Source of the DNA: Panaeolus papilionaceus
Taxonomy: Eukaryota; Basidiomycota; Agaricomycetes; Agaricales
Direction: 5' to 3'
Length of the DNA stretch: 64,000 bases
NCBI GenBank assembly: GCA_015501605.1
Contig: JADNRZ010000011.1
Location: forward strand, 1,756,101-1,820,100
A program made the translations under genes and the position numbers. The notes beneath the pieces are model-generated. The model was not told where the DNA came from. It saw only the letters and a list, made by a program, of their open reading frames with translations, and made no database searches. Below, in pieces: positions 1 to 11,814 of the stretch (position 1 is its first letter; every line of letters begins with the position of its first letter).

Positions 1-760
1 GCGTCGTCAGAGGATAGTGGCTCAATGAAAAGATGAACGTACTATAGTAAAGTGCGGTTTGTTGGATTTACCGAAATCCAGGATGGGTTGTTTCCGCAAG
101 GTGATTTACTCAAGAGAGTCAGGGAAGATGTGAGGGAATTAAAAAGGTAGGTCGCGATGAAGACATCATAACCACCAGCAAGGATTTTAAATTGGACCAT
201 TGTCGTTGAAAGTTGTGGTTGGTGTTCGAAAGGAGGGCCGCTTGAGTGGTACAGGCCAAAAAGTTGGAGCAATTTATATTACTCGGGACAGAACCGAAGT
301 GAAACTTGGCTCTTGAAGGAACCTGAATAAATCAATTTATCCATTTTCTCGCAAAGGAAGTAGTGAAGAGGCTCACCTTCTTTCGATCTTCTTTTGGAAG
401 ATGTTAAAATATAAACATAATGACACTATGACATGGAGATAGAAGTGGTCAACGCAGGCTCCATTTACATACCCTTCCGTAATGCTGTCAAACCGTAAAC
501 CTCATTACCGCGTCTACTTTTGTTGGAATTGACATCCTCTTACCTTCAACTTGATGCGACACAGATACTATGATCACGACGCTTGCTACGACTGAGGCGA
601 TTCCCAGAAAACGAGTGTATGACGCACGCAAGGCGTGTGTAGATAGAACGGTTCAGGTTGAATGGACATTGAAATGCATGACCTATGTGCGAAGGTTATA
701 TAGATAGCCATATTCTCAAAACATTGTGCCAACTCACACGAGAACGCGCTAAGTTACCTG
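1..760. other. No gene recognised
   Basis: Short open frames occur on both strands but none has convincing splice sites, a known domain or a phase-consistent continuation. The minus strand at 42-272 could be an exon of a gene lying off the left edge, but nothing in it is recognisable. Confidence 0.4.
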
Positions 761-1934
761 TCATGACGTTGGGCTGCTAAGTATAGACAAGAATTCGCCC
801 TCTTCTTCAGAAGATGACCAGTCAGATGAATCATCATCTCCGGCTTCACTGTCACTGCGCCGCAAATGCCAGTGTACCGCGCGGAGTTCAGCTGGTCGAC
901 TGTAAGCAGTGTATTTGGTGCCCGCGGGGACAATACCATTTTTCCGGTCCACCCATTGACGAAGGAATGTCTTGTCGTCGTATAAAAGTTCCATGCAGTC
1001 AGAACATTCACCTGACCACATTGTATCGTCCTTGTCTTCTGAAATACCAGGGTTTGGCATTATGGACCCACGATTATTGACCGATATATGAACTTCCACC
1101 AACGAAGACAACCGAGAAAGAACTCGACCATAGTGCATCTATCAGGTCAATCAGAATTCATAATTCAAGCAACAAAACATCGTCTATCACATACCGATAA
1201 ACCAAGGCCATTCTTGTATGCAATATGTCGATCGTGGATATAAGGCAATTTCACGGTATTTGAAGTGTTGCAGAGGCTGCACCAGGTTCCTTGTAAATCT
1301 AGTCTGAGGATCCTAAGATGGGGAAATGGTTCTATGAAGCCTCCCAACGCAGCAGGAGAGATATGTCTCCCAATAATGTAGAGCTCGTTAACGGGACATT
1401 CAACATTCGTAAAGGGGATATGAACGGTGCCATGGCTCTCAAAAAAGTAAGGGTATGCCTTCTGCGTCATCCAGTCTACCCGAATGGACTGTACTCGTCG
1501 GAATCCTGCCATGTCCCAGACAGTAAAGTTAACCAATCCCTTGTACTCTCGTTGCACACAGTGAATCTGCCTTGATGGTTGTGACTGGTGAGTCGATAAT
1601 GGATGTTAGGAATATCGTGAGATTTAACGGACCGACACCATTTCTCTTTTGCTTCAGGGAAATATAGATCTAGTTCTTGGGTGTCCGCTTCTCTTGTCAA
1701 GAGCAGGGTGTTGAACCAAGCCTCCAGCGCCAATTGCCTGAAATCCCGACATGTCCGAGTAAAGGCATCCAGTATCTCCCATGAAGGTTTGTTACTGAAT
1801 CCGGGTACTTGTTTGCCGTTAATCTGGCCAAGCTCTGCGCACGAATTAAGAATAAGAAATTGAACAATCTCCCGTACAAGTTCAATCGGCAGCATGAAGA
1901 AGACGGTCGAAGATTCGGGCTGTGGCTGTGCCAC
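761..1934 (-). CDS. F-box-like protein, three exons
   Basis: Model: complement(761..1138, 1195..1566, 1629..1934), 351 aa. The ATG at 1934 begins a Pro/Gln-rich leader followed by an F-box-like helix pair (LPIELVREIVQFLI, residues about 16-29), the typical N-terminus of the large agaricomycete F-box family that offers substrates to SCF ubiquitin ligases. Both introns (1567-1628 and 1139-1194) have GT..AG ends and keep phase 0; the second has a GTATGT donor and an ATTGAC-like branch site. The middle exon has Leu-rich segments (HLRILRLDLQG) as in the substrate-binding part of such proteins. The C-terminus is an acidic Ser/Asp/Glu tail. The substrate is unknown. The F-box is called on the motif alone; a weak or non-functional F-box is possible. 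Confidence 0.65.
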
Positions 1935-2148
1935 CCCTGTGCATCATGATTCATGATTCACAAAGTGAAGTCCCGTGATCATCAGCTGAGATCACGTTTT
2001 TCGTTTCGTGTCGCGTCGCGTTTTCATTCACCTACAGTTGACTATCTCATAATGCATACGATTCCGCAAGGGATTTTCTGATGCAGGACGAGATTTATGC
2101 ATGTTGACACTTGACACAGGGTGGGACTTACTTCAGGTAGGGAAGTTA

Positions 2149-4936
2149 CAATGTAGCGACTTTGTTGGTCCGCAGACTAGCTACAACGTAATGACTGAGT
2201 GTGATCCATGGATCGCCATGGATTTCCTACATTTTGGGTAACTACACTAAATAGTTATTTCATTAGATAGAATATAAGTGAATTAATTATTACTAGTAGG
2301 TGGGCGGGTTGGGTAGGGTGGATTTCCGAGTGAGCGGCGGGTGAGCTGGAATGGGTGGATTGGTAGTTTTCCAAGGGAATGGGAGGGGGGTAGCGGGTAG
2401 GTTGGGGTGGGTGGGTAGTGGTGGATTGGGGTGGATTGGGAGATTTCCGCGGAAATGGGGGGTGGTTGGGGGGTGGTTTGGGGTGAGTTTATTGTAGTGG
2501 ATTAGGTTGGATTAGATGAATTTACAAGGGAATGGGCAGGTAGGGATGGGGGGATTTTTATATTTCCGCGGAAATGGGCAAATTTAGGAATTTTTCAATG
2601 CATGGATTTTGAATTTCCGCGGAAATGGGCAAATTTAGACATTTTAAATACATGGATTTTTTGAATTTCCGCGGAAATGGGTGAATTTGGACATTTTCAA
2701 TACATGGATTTTGGATTTCCGCGGAAATGGGGAATTTTGAAAATGGTGGATTCTTGAATCTCCGCAGAAATGGGTGAATTTGGAGATTTCAAATGAGTGG
2801 ATTCTTGGATTTCCGCGGAAATGGTGGACTTGTGAATTTGTGAGCAAACGTTCCGCAGCATCGGAAATCCATTCCAATATTGAAATGAGTCAATTGTTGA
2901 ATTTCCGCGGAAATGGTGATTTGATTTGTAGATTTCCACATAAATGGTTGATTTGTGCATTTCCACAGAAATAGGAAACATCATGCTTAACCCATCCAGG
3001 TCACCATTTCTGCGGAAATGATGGATTTCTGAATTTCGGTGGAATGAAGAATCTGATGTAATAAACAGAATATTGATAACATGGAAAATCTACATGCAAA
3101 GGAATCTTGAAATCCAGTAGAACAATAAGCACATAAGTGTTGAGTGGGAGAAAAAGTGCACATGTCCATCTGTAGAAACAATGCCAGTATGAAGTACAAG
3201 GCTGAGAAAGGAATACTTGACTTACCTATGAACAGATATGGGTGCTATCCCTCCTAGCAAATAACCTTGAAAAGCTGACCCCTCCCTGTCAAGAACAGTG
3301 GAAACCACTTACAAAGACAAGGTATTGAGTGTCAGAAGAAGATTACATGTAATAACTGTAGACCAGGGAAACAAGATTAATGACTGAAAGACGATTGACA
3401 CTGATTGAAATGGAAACAGAAACACTTAAATAAGATGAATGGTGAAATACCAAGGGAGGAGATCAGAGGTAACAAAGGAAATGATAGATTCGCTAAAGGT
3501 AATCAAGTACATGTAGGCACTATATTTATACGTAGACTACTTATTGTACTTAAGTATAGGTCAATGCATATAAACAAGAGTATGGTTAAGGAAATAGGTC
3601 AGTGTATGCAGCTTGTTATGAACATAAAGGTATGAGCTGTTGTATTAGGGTGATGTCAGTGAATGAAGTGACAATAAAATAGAAAAGACAATAAAATGAC
3701 AAGTAAACACGAAAGGAAAGAGTGGGCATTAGCCCAGGACATAAGTGAGAAGAGCAGAAGTTAAAGTACAAGCAAAGCTTGTGGTAGAACAGAAAGAGAA
3801 CTATAAAAGAATAATGAGATGATCAGGCAGCACATGGCACATAGCCAATTTCAACAGTTGATGTATGCCAAGGCAGACATGTGCCTGTAGTTGTGCCCAA
3901 CTCACATGTACTGTCACCAGTTCTGCCCCATTCCACCGAAATTCAGAAATCCATCATTTCCGCGGAAATGGTGACCTGGATGGGTTAAGCATGATGTTTC
4001 CTATTTCTGCGGAAATGCACAAATCAACCATTTATGTGGAAATCTACAAATCAAATCACCATTTCCGCGGAAATTCAACAATTGACTCATTTCAATATTG
4101 GAATGGATTTCCGATGCTGCGGAACGTTTGCTCACAAATTCACAAGTCCACCATTTCCGCGGAAATCCAAGAATCCACTCATTTGAAATCTCCAAATTCA
4201 CCCATTTCTGCGGAGATTCAAGAATCCACCATTTTCAAAATTCCCCATTTCCGCGGAAATCCAAAATCCATGTATTGAAAATGTCCAAATTCACCCATTT
4301 CCGCGGAAATTCAAAAAATCCATGTATTTAAAATGTCTAAATTTGCCCATTTCCGCGGAAATTCAAAATCCATGCATTGAAAAATTCCTAAATTTGCCCA
4401 TTTCCGCGGAAATATAAAAATCCCCCCATCCCTACCTGCCCATTCCCTTGTAAATTCATCTAATCCAACCTAATCCACTACAATAAACTCACCCCAAACC
4501 ACCCCCCCCATTTCCGCGGAAATCTACCAATCCACCCTATTCCACTACTACCCACCCACCCCAATGTGCCCACTCCAACCTAATCCACTACAATAAACTC
4601 ACCCCAAACCACCCCCCAACCACCCCCCATTTCCGCGGAAATCTCCCAATCCACCCCAATCCACCACTACCCACCCACCCCAACCTACCCGCTACCCCCC
4701 TCCCATTCCCTTGGAAAACTACCAATCCACCCATTCCAGCTCACCCGCCGCTCACTCGGAAATCCACCCTACCCAACCCGCCCACCTACTAGTAATAATT
4801 AATTCACTTATATTCTATCTAATGAAATAACTATTTAGTGTAGTTACCCAAAATGTAGGAAATCCATGGCGATCCATGGATCACACTTAGTCATTACGTT
4901 GTAGCTAGTCCGCGGACCAACAAAGTCGCTACATTG
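2149..4936. mobile_element. Foldback element with ~0.9-1.0 kb inverted arms
   Basis: The left arm (2149-3046) and right arm (3929-4936) are near-perfect reverse complements around an 882-bp loop. The ends read CAATGTAGCGACTTTG, flanked on both sides by TA (2147-2148, 4937-4938), so the element probably used a TA-targeting transposase. The arms contain many copies of a perfect 12-bp palindrome (TTTCCGCGGAAA) spaced about 51 bp apart, then G-rich/C-rich stretches near the outer ends. The right arm is longer because a segment near 4500-4620 is repeated. The loop (3047-3928) shows no recognisable coding capacity. The short frames in the two arms are mirror images of each other and are not genes. 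Confidence 0.8.
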
Positions 4937-4952
4937 TAATTACCTTATATCC

Positions 4953-5375
4953 TTACTTGCCATATTTAGAAGCACATTCCACTTTTGGTTTAGTCACAAT
5001 TCGCGCACGCTTCATGCTTAAGGCATTTGCGGTTGCAGTTGCTCTTTGCTCAAGAGCAGCTCGGTTCTTCATGTTTCGAGATAGCGTTGACTGATCGAAA
5101 ATGAGCGCACCTTCCCGCCTGTTCTTAAAATATTCCACAATCTCCCTTTGTGGAACTTTCCCTCCTCTCCTCTTCGTCTCAGCATCAATCCATCCAAAAA
5201 CAACCAACCAGTCTCCAAGAGTAAGGTTCTCCTTGGTGTTGGCAGCATGGACTGGGGGCTTTGCAGATGTGCGTGGCTGGTTGGTCAATGAAGCTGTTTT
5301 TGATGAATCCTTGGGCTTTCGGTTGTATGGCTTAGTAGGATTGGGACGTGGTTTATGGGTTGGCTCAGGGGGCAT
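4953..5375 (-). pseudogene. Pogo/CENP-B-type transposase, N-terminal fragment
   Basis: From the ATG at 5375, 140 codons are open. A basic Pro/Lys-rich leader (about residues 1-55) is followed by a helix-turn-helix like the CENP-B/pogo N-terminal DNA-binding domain: a tryptophan-containing helix (LTLGDWLVVFGWID), then QREIVEYFKNRREGALIFDQ and a third helix containing STLSRNMKNR. This is the N-terminal signature of basidiomycete pogo-type transposases. The frame stops at 4953, just before the nested foldback element begins at 4936, and the second HTH and the DDE catalytic domain are missing. The stop may lie in an intron whose donor is GTAAGG near 4956. The protein, if made, could still bind DNA but not catalyse transposition. 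Confidence 0.65.
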
Positions 5376-5671
5376 GTTTGTTGACTCAAAAATGTGAACT
5401 AAGCACCTTAATTTATGCAATAATATTATTTCCATGCTGTTCGAAGGTTTTCTGTGGCAGCATACCCCTAAATACACTCGGAAATATCACTAAATTTCAT
5501 CAAATATTCGTTGAGCCCCTGACATCCCATGATGTCATCATGCATAAATGGGCCCTGAGGCTTATGCATTATGTAGGGGGTTTCTCTATGTCCCGTGTTC
5601 CGCAGAGCCAGATTTTGATGCAGGACCGGGTTTATGCACGAGGACCGTATGCATTATGAGATAGTCAACTG

Positions 5672-5814
5672 TAAATACAGAACAGAAACATCTTCATCGT
5701 AGAAGAATTCTTAGTCGTCTTTACTCAAGTCTTGTTCAAAATGAGACAGAGCTCATCCTCATATCGTTTTAATTCCTTTCCCCCTTCGACTCTAATCTCG
5801 TTGCATCATTCAAA
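5672..5814. other. Spacer right of the pogo-like element
   Basis: Ordinary non-repetitive sequence between the TA target duplication and the next open frame. Nothing recognised. Confidence 0.4.
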
Positions 5815-6314
5815 ATGGAGGGTCCTTTACCAGCAGCAATTCCTGCGATAGACGACTTTGTTGGAAGCCGAAAACCACTGACGTTGCTCGAAAATACTTG
5901 CAACAGCATCTCAGTGCTCATCAGCAGAATACTACCCGGTTCTTAGGGACCCACAATGACTCTGTGATTAGAACAGACAACTCTCTGTCGTCACAGCCAA
6001 TCGAATATAGCAATGGAGCTACGGAGTATGAAACTCTTAATGGAATAAATGGGCGGGAGTTTAGTGCCGTGCTTTTTGGAGAACTGGAGGCAGATAGCCG
6101 CAATAAATTCCCCGCTATGGGCAGTAATTCCCTTCCACTTGACGATAATAAAATGAGTAAAGTGTTATGTTTGGTACGAAATAGCCTATCGCAGTGCAGA
6201 CAGATGTTAATGTTCGACGTCCGATTGTTGTCGAGGTGCATTCAATACGAATGCTGCTCAGACATAATGGATCGTAACAGCTTGCGACGATGCAGACGTG
6301 TGTATTACGATTAA
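5815..6314 (+). pseudogene. Broken gene with a UBA-like N-terminus
   Basis: An ATG at 5815 opens a 43-codon frame (MEGPLPAAIPAIDDFVG...), while the +1 frame from about 5878 continues for over 130 codons starting TDVARKYLQQHLSAHQ. Read together, the two frames resemble the start of a UBA-type ubiquitin-binding helix (DDFVG...ARKYLQQH), with a frameshift near 5870-5880 or an unrecognised small intron. No further domain is visible. The downstream frame ends at 6314 without clear splice sites. I regard it as a decayed or mis-sequenced gene start; function is unassigned. Confidence 0.3.
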
Positions 6315-6880
6315 TAGTAGGTCCTGCCAAGCAAAGTGCCTCGAAGCCCCAGAGATGTCGGGTTTCGAATGGTATTTCCAACCTGTCAATTCCAGATTGG
6401 GCTTGCATCATCGATGACACGACATGCGATTGGCCAGCGCTTAAATTGCGCCAATCCTTCACTAGGACAGGCCAATATCAGACACTGGGTAAGACGATTT
6501 TCATTAAATCAATCCATTCCTGTTTTTTTTTTTCGTCTTCATTCAACTTCGGCAAAGGCAGCACATGATGGCCATGGCCCACAGGGTTCTGCAGCCGTTC
6601 ACGACCACCTGAGCTTTCGACTGCAGCCGTTTGTATAGCAAGGCGCCGATCAATATGTGCGCCGATTTTATGCACTACTCCTGAATGACTATTTAAAGAT
6701 TCGAAGTCAACGATTACAGTTTCGATAGACACATTCGACAGTTTATCAGACCTTCGTTGGATTCTCGGTATATTTCTCGGGTGCATGACAATATCATCTG
6801 ATCGTCCCGGATGGAAGAACGGAATCCACTTACATATAAACTGTGAAGGGCTTCCAGGCTTTGATTCTGTATCGAACAAT
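6315..6880. promoter_or_regulatory. Upstream region of the CE12 esterase gene
   Basis: About 570 bases with no supported gene. Long frames exist on both strands (for example minus 6478-6879) but they lack domains and splice logic. The stretch must contain the promoter of the esterase that starts at 6881. Confidence 0.35.
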
Positions 6881-7821
6881 ATGCACTCCTTCTCTCTTGT
6901 TACCGCTGTTACCCTAGCATTTGCAGCCCTAGTACAGGGACAAACTGTCTATTTGGCAGGTGATTCGACGATGGCCAGAAATGGCGGAGGAAACGGGTCT
7001 GATGGTACGAGTTTCTGTCTACGAGCACTCCTAAAATGAAGGCTAATGTACTATAAGGATGGGGTCAATATCTCTCACAGTACCTCACCATACCTGTCGT
7101 CAACAGCGCCATCGCTGGAAGATCATCCCGTTCCTACACAGACGAGGGTCGCTTCGCCACTCTCATTAACACTGTCAAAAGCGGGGATTTCGTTGTGATA
7201 GAATTCGGCCACAATGATGGATCGTCTGGAGCCACTGACAATGGCAGGCAGGTTGCTGTTGGTGATGGATACGACACCACTGCGACAGTGAAGAGAGCCG
7301 AGTAGGTATCTGCCATTTTTCGTTTCATCTCCAGGTTTTGATTCATAATTTTCAAAAGCGGGACCTCTGTCGTGATTCACACCTTCCCGTATTATATCCA
7401 GAATGCGGTTAATTCTTTGAAATCTAAAGGAGCAATCCCGATTGTCTCTTCGCAGACACCTAGTAATGATTGGTCGAACGGGGCCATTGTAGCGCCAAAT
7501 AGATTCGTTGGCTACGCTCAGACGTCCGCTTCCCGAACTGGAGTGACCTACATCAATCATTACGGATATGTAGCTCAGGCCTTCAAAAGGATTGGACAAA
7601 GCAACGTTGCTCCTTATTTCCCAGTCGACCACACGCACACCTCTCCGACAGGAGCCAACGTTGTCGCTGCAGCCTTTGTGCGAGGTCTGTTGTGTAGCAG
7701 CAATGCTCTAAAAAGCAAAGTCAACTCCGCAGGCCAGGGTGTTCCTGGTGAGTACTTAATTGAACCTTCGGAAGCAGAACAACCACAAATGACGGGGCTT
7801 CTCATAGATCGTTGCATTTGA
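6881..7821 (+). CDS. Rhamnogalacturonan acetylesterase, CE12 (SGNH hydrolase)
   Basis: Model: join(6881..7004, 7058..7301, 7359..7747, 7808..7821), 256 aa, the usual size for CE12. It removes acetyl groups from rhamnogalacturonan in pectin outside the cell. An N-terminal signal peptide (residues 1-20, ending VQG) precedes block I GDSTMA with nucleophile Ser29. Family motifs follow: NSAIAGRSSRSYTDEGRF, the FGHND block with the oxyanion Asn, and DHTHTSPTGA supplying catalytic Asp213 and His216. The last exon is only 14 bases and adds a terminal Cys likely to form a disulphide. All three introns are 53-60 bases with GT..AG ends and consistent phase. It converges tail to tail with the LysM gene 126 bp downstream. 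It suggests pectin breakdown by a plant-litter or plant-associated fungus. Confidence 0.9.
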
Positions 7822-7947
7822 GCAGCCTTTTCTTCGCTGTGGTACCACTGGTATAAATCAAACATATAATTTATCACTTATCGAGGTAGTAAACTGTGTT
7901 GTAGACCTTACTGTGTACTAGATACAAGGTCCAACACTATGCCCTCA

Positions 7948-10751
7948 TCAAGTTGCGGTTTGTGTGCCAAATGGGTTCTTGACAGTCTTTGTGACCTGCA
8001 CACAATCACCTGAGCTATCGCATGCAGCGTCGTCCTGATACGAAACACTGATGCAGTTATAGAGGCATCCGTAATTCACGTTGCACTCTGCATACTCAAC
8101 AGGCAGGCATTGGACGGCCTGAGTACAACAATAATTGCCCGAGAGAGACGTGACGCCGGCAGTTTGTGCGTTGCAAGTGCCGCAGGGGTTTCCGTCTGTT
8201 GAGGAATAGTCGCCTGGTGGGAAGGTGTAGTTACCGATGTTGAACACCTTTTGTCCTGGAGCGAAGGCGAACTCGGGTGGTCCATTGTCACAGTTGGATT
8301 TACAGCCGTTCGCAGATGCTGTGATGGAGGAAGCCTTCAGTATTTGGTATCATGATATTAACAAGACATAGACATACCGCAGTACCATGAGTCTGAATCT
8401 TCACAGGTGTTGAGGCGGGAGCAACATTGGGTCGACCCGCAAGCGCTACAGTTTGGTGCGGGTTCCGTGGGAGCAGGGAAGGGATTTACAGTGAGTGTTG
8501 TAGTTGGAGTCGCAGCTGCGGTGGGCTTAACGACACCAGGATCACCGACGCAGTTATCTTGGCATCCATTGGCCCTCAGACATAGGTCGGAGAACAGGTC
8601 TGCAGCCACTGAGAACTTCGTACAACACTGTTGTTGCTTCTTGTAATTGCCGCACTGCGGAGCTAATGATATATTAACAAAGGCGAAACGATAGCGCAGT
8701 AAACGAAGAAAATGTCAAGTACCTGAAGTTGGATTCGATCCGCTGGGTGCTGTAGGAAGAGTAGCGTTGCCCTGCGCCGAGCATACTAAGCTGCCAGGGA
8801 GCAGTGCATCGCAGTCGATGGAAGTATTGATGCTGAGCCATTCTGTGAGACTCATCTGGGCACGTTGAGCGACATCGAAGCACGAGTCTCCAGCTGCAAC
8901 CTTAGTCTGTTTCAAGTCTGTAAGCAAAAGATACAAGATGGGCAGTTATGCACACAACAGACCAACGAGGGGCATATGTTCAAAGCGGGGCTGAAGGAAC
9001 AGAGAGAATCTCCAGGAGCGAGAGCGTTGCAATTGAGGTTGGTGTTCAAAGCTTTGAGTTGGACGCTGGTTAGAGAGTTCTTTGCGGCAACCGAGGGACA
9101 TGTGTCTCCGATAACAACAGTGTAGTGACGAGTACATCCAGAAACAGGAGGAATTTGGGGGAGATCAGACGCTATGCATAGTGCCTCACCGGGGTAGATG
9201 TTTGTGCACTGTTCGTTAATATTGGGATTCAGGGTGCGGAGTGTGCTAAATGTGATGTTATGAGCGGTAGCAATATTGGAACAGCCGCCTTCAGTCCCAT
9301 CGACAATGTATATGGCTGAACAGTTAACCTGAGGAGAGTCAATACAGATGGCGCTGCCTTGAATGAGATTGGCACATGAAATGGTGGGATTGATACGTTG
9401 CAGGTCATAAATTGAAATTTCCGAGCGTTGGGCGATGAGATCACAAGATTCACCGCCTTTCACAGTCGTGTATTTTGTGCACCCAGTCGATGTTGCGGTA
9501 GCTGTAGAGTAAAGAAATTAGGTGTGTGCGCGCACGAGGCCATGATAATAACACACTTACGCGTACTGCTCACGGTGCTTGATGGCGTCACTAAGTCGCT
9601 ATGAGATACTAGACACCCAGGCAAGAGCTTCACTACTAACCTGAGGTCGTTGTTGACCCAGGAGTAACAGAACTGACACACACGCTCAGCCCAGGATAAA
9701 TCGCACAAGTATTGGCGTTTAGTTGAGGATTGTCCGCGAGGAACTGTGTCAGGCTGATACCATGTGCATCTGAAATTGCGGAACAGCTGCAACCGTCTCC
9801 ATCAACACCATATCACCACTTAAAAGAAGGCAACAGGTGACCTACAAGTCTCCAGATTTCACGGTATATACCGGTTGACAGTTGTAGACAGTTCTCGCAA
9901 GACACAGTACTTGTCCGACTTGCAAATTGGCACACCCATTGTTATTCAAGAAGTTTATCTGCGGGAATATACGGATTAATAGTGGAAAAGTGCAAGTGTT
10001 GGGATGCTAGTCGCTTACCTGGTAGCTTGAAACGCCCTGTGAGACCGCTAAGGCATCACAGTTGTCACCACTCTTTACAGTAACGGATTTTGTACATGTT
10101 CCAGATGTGGGAGTTGGAGTATCTTGTAAAGATCCATGTTAGTCGTTTGGCAGTTGCCGTTAGCTCGAATACACGCACTGGTTGTGCTGGTTGGCGGTGC
10201 TGTTTTGTGATGAGATCAGAAAGTGTATGTCAGAACAAATGCGGTATTCTACTAACCTGACGTTGTTGTGCCTGCTCCTGTCTTACTGACGCACACCGAC
10301 AGTCCTGGGTATATGGGGCAGGAGCTTGGGTTTAGCTGAGGGTTGTTTGCGAGAAATTGTGTCAAGCTGATCCCATTTGCACTAGCAATTCCGGAGCAGC
10401 TGAAATTGCACTCAGTGAACAGTGATCCAGAAAAAAGTGAGAAGCACATACAAATCACCAGATTTGACGGTGTATACAGGCTGGCAGTTGTAGGTTGTAT
10501 CAGCGACACACAAAACCTGCCCGACCTGCAGACTTGTACAGGAGTTTTTGTTCAAAAAGTTGATCTAGATGCAGTTGACCAGAGAAGTCTAAGACATTAG
10601 AGGCTAATACACATACTTGGTAGCTAGAGACACCCTGCGAGATGGCCAAAGCATCGCAGGTGTCACCACTCTTGACGGTTACAGTTTTTGTACAGATAGC
10701 GACCGCACCGAGTGCCCATAAGATGGGAAACAGTATGGAGATGTCTCGCAT
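7948..10751 (-). CDS. Secreted protein with eight LysM domains and Cys-rich tail
   Basis: Model: complement(7948..8318, 8378..8662, 8723..8917, 8959..9501, 9561..9608, 9641..9786, 9846..9958, 10019..10122, 10179..10199, 10257..10399, 10452..10564, 10617..10751), 738 aa, phase kept throughout. A signal peptide (1-19) is followed by LysM repeats near residues 22-66, 72-118, 142-186, 192-238, 280-326, 332-380, 388-433 and 455-500. Each has a start like YTVKSGD and closes with ...G..LC.. LysM binds chitin or peptidoglycan N-acetylglucosamine chains. Residues 521-738 hold three Cys-rich modules of a CC...C..GC..NC pattern separated by Thr/Pro linkers, perhaps further carbohydrate-binding. LysM 1-2 and 3-4 are an internal duplication. 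No catalytic domain is present. It lies directly downstream of the chitinase on the same strand, a pairing known for subgroup C chitinases in ascomycetes. Confidence 0.88.
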
Positions 10752-11814
10752 AATACCAGAGACGATAAGCAGTGAAAAAGTGGGGGATGTAAGTAGAGAC
10801 CTTCATCGAATCGAGCCTAGAAGTGGTTGACATACGAAAGTCAGTTGAGTCCCATTCTGGCATTCAGCACTAGGACCCCGGAATTGTTCGATGCACCACG
10901 TGAACTGATGTAGGAGTGCGATATCGACGCACTTTTATTTTTAGCCTGGTGTAGAAATAAGATATCGGCTTTAAGTATGTCTGTTTCTTGAGCTTGATAC
11001 ACGGTCATCTTATGTCTTCTTTCACTGCATACATCATGAAGTACCACCAATTGGTGTCTCATCCAGCACTGTCAGGTTGAGTACTTTATCTTTAGCGCTG
11101 GCATTTCAAAGTCATTGTTGCTCCTGATTGACTATATATTTCTATACAAAAGGTTTATGGTTCCATTCTGACGCTAATGGTGGTTGGGTCCCTCTCCGCA
11201 TCATGTGTTAGCATCGTCCCGCTAGGCGGAGTTATGACATCTCAAAAACTCGGGCCAATGTGCTGTAGCGATACATGATCATAAGCAAACGGCCATGCAC
11301 CACTTCCATATGCCCTTCAGTATGTTCGCTTCTTCCGTTTCTTGGCACTTGTAAAATGAGCCGGTGCTAGTAGGGCCTTTTGGAAATCGGGATCAGACCT
11401 CTTGTCAACGTGTCACTATCAGACTGTGCCACACACAAAAATTGTACCAATGACACCTTCGACAGCGGTAAGTGCGCGAGTTTATGGTTTCGGATGATGT
11501 AGCGATAGCAGTTGGGCGCTCAGGGGGCTATTTATAACTCACCCGAACTAGCCGAACAACGACAACAACAACCAGTCACAACCAGACAAGTTATGAACGA
11601 CCAATTTGGATGTAGTCAGCTTTAATCTTGGCATGCAAGCTTGGTGCTACATACATAGGGCTGTTACCGCTGCGCGACCTCTCGGTTGATGCGCCTACTA
11701 TTAACCTTGAAACAGCACGAATGGTGGAGATCATTTGAAGTTCAGATATCCAGCAAAGCATTTTCATCAATACTACAAGAATTCTCTAGCCTAAATCAAT
11801 GTTTGTTGTGGATA
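10752..11814. promoter_or_regulatory. Intergenic region upstream of the LysM gene
   Basis: About 1.06 kb between the chitinase stop codon and the LysM start codon. It must hold the chitinase terminator and the LysM promoter. A TATTTATA box-like string occurs at about 11529 on the plus strand, with no gene after it. No repeat or coding feature was recognised. Confidence 0.4.

Larger units (their letters stand above)
2035..5671 (-). mobile_element. Pogo-like (Tc1/mariner superfamily) DNA transposon, interrupted
   Basis: Perfect 26-bp terminal inverted repeats, beginning CAGTTGACTATC, lie at 2035-2060 and 5646-5671. Each is flanked by TA (2033-2034 and 5672-5673), the target duplication of Tc1/mariner/pogo elements. 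Inside the right part is a transposase N-terminus of the pogo/CENP-B type (4953-5375, -). Most of the interior is replaced by a second inverted-repeat element (2149-4936), leaving only about 90 bp on the left and 710 bp on the right. The DDE catalytic region is absent, so this copy cannot be autonomous. Just inside each TIR is a related 30-40 base stretch containing GATGCAGGACG in direct orientation, a subterminal repeat. Confidence 0.7.

Noticed and set aside
2644..4331. Repeated short peptides (HHFRGN-like) on both strands near 2.6-4.3 kb
   Set aside because: They are translations of the TTTCCGCGGAAA-bearing arms of the foldback element and mirror each other.
7134..7638. Minus-strand frames opposite the CE12 esterase
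   Set aside because: Shadows of a well-supported four-exon gene with catalytic motifs on the plus strand.
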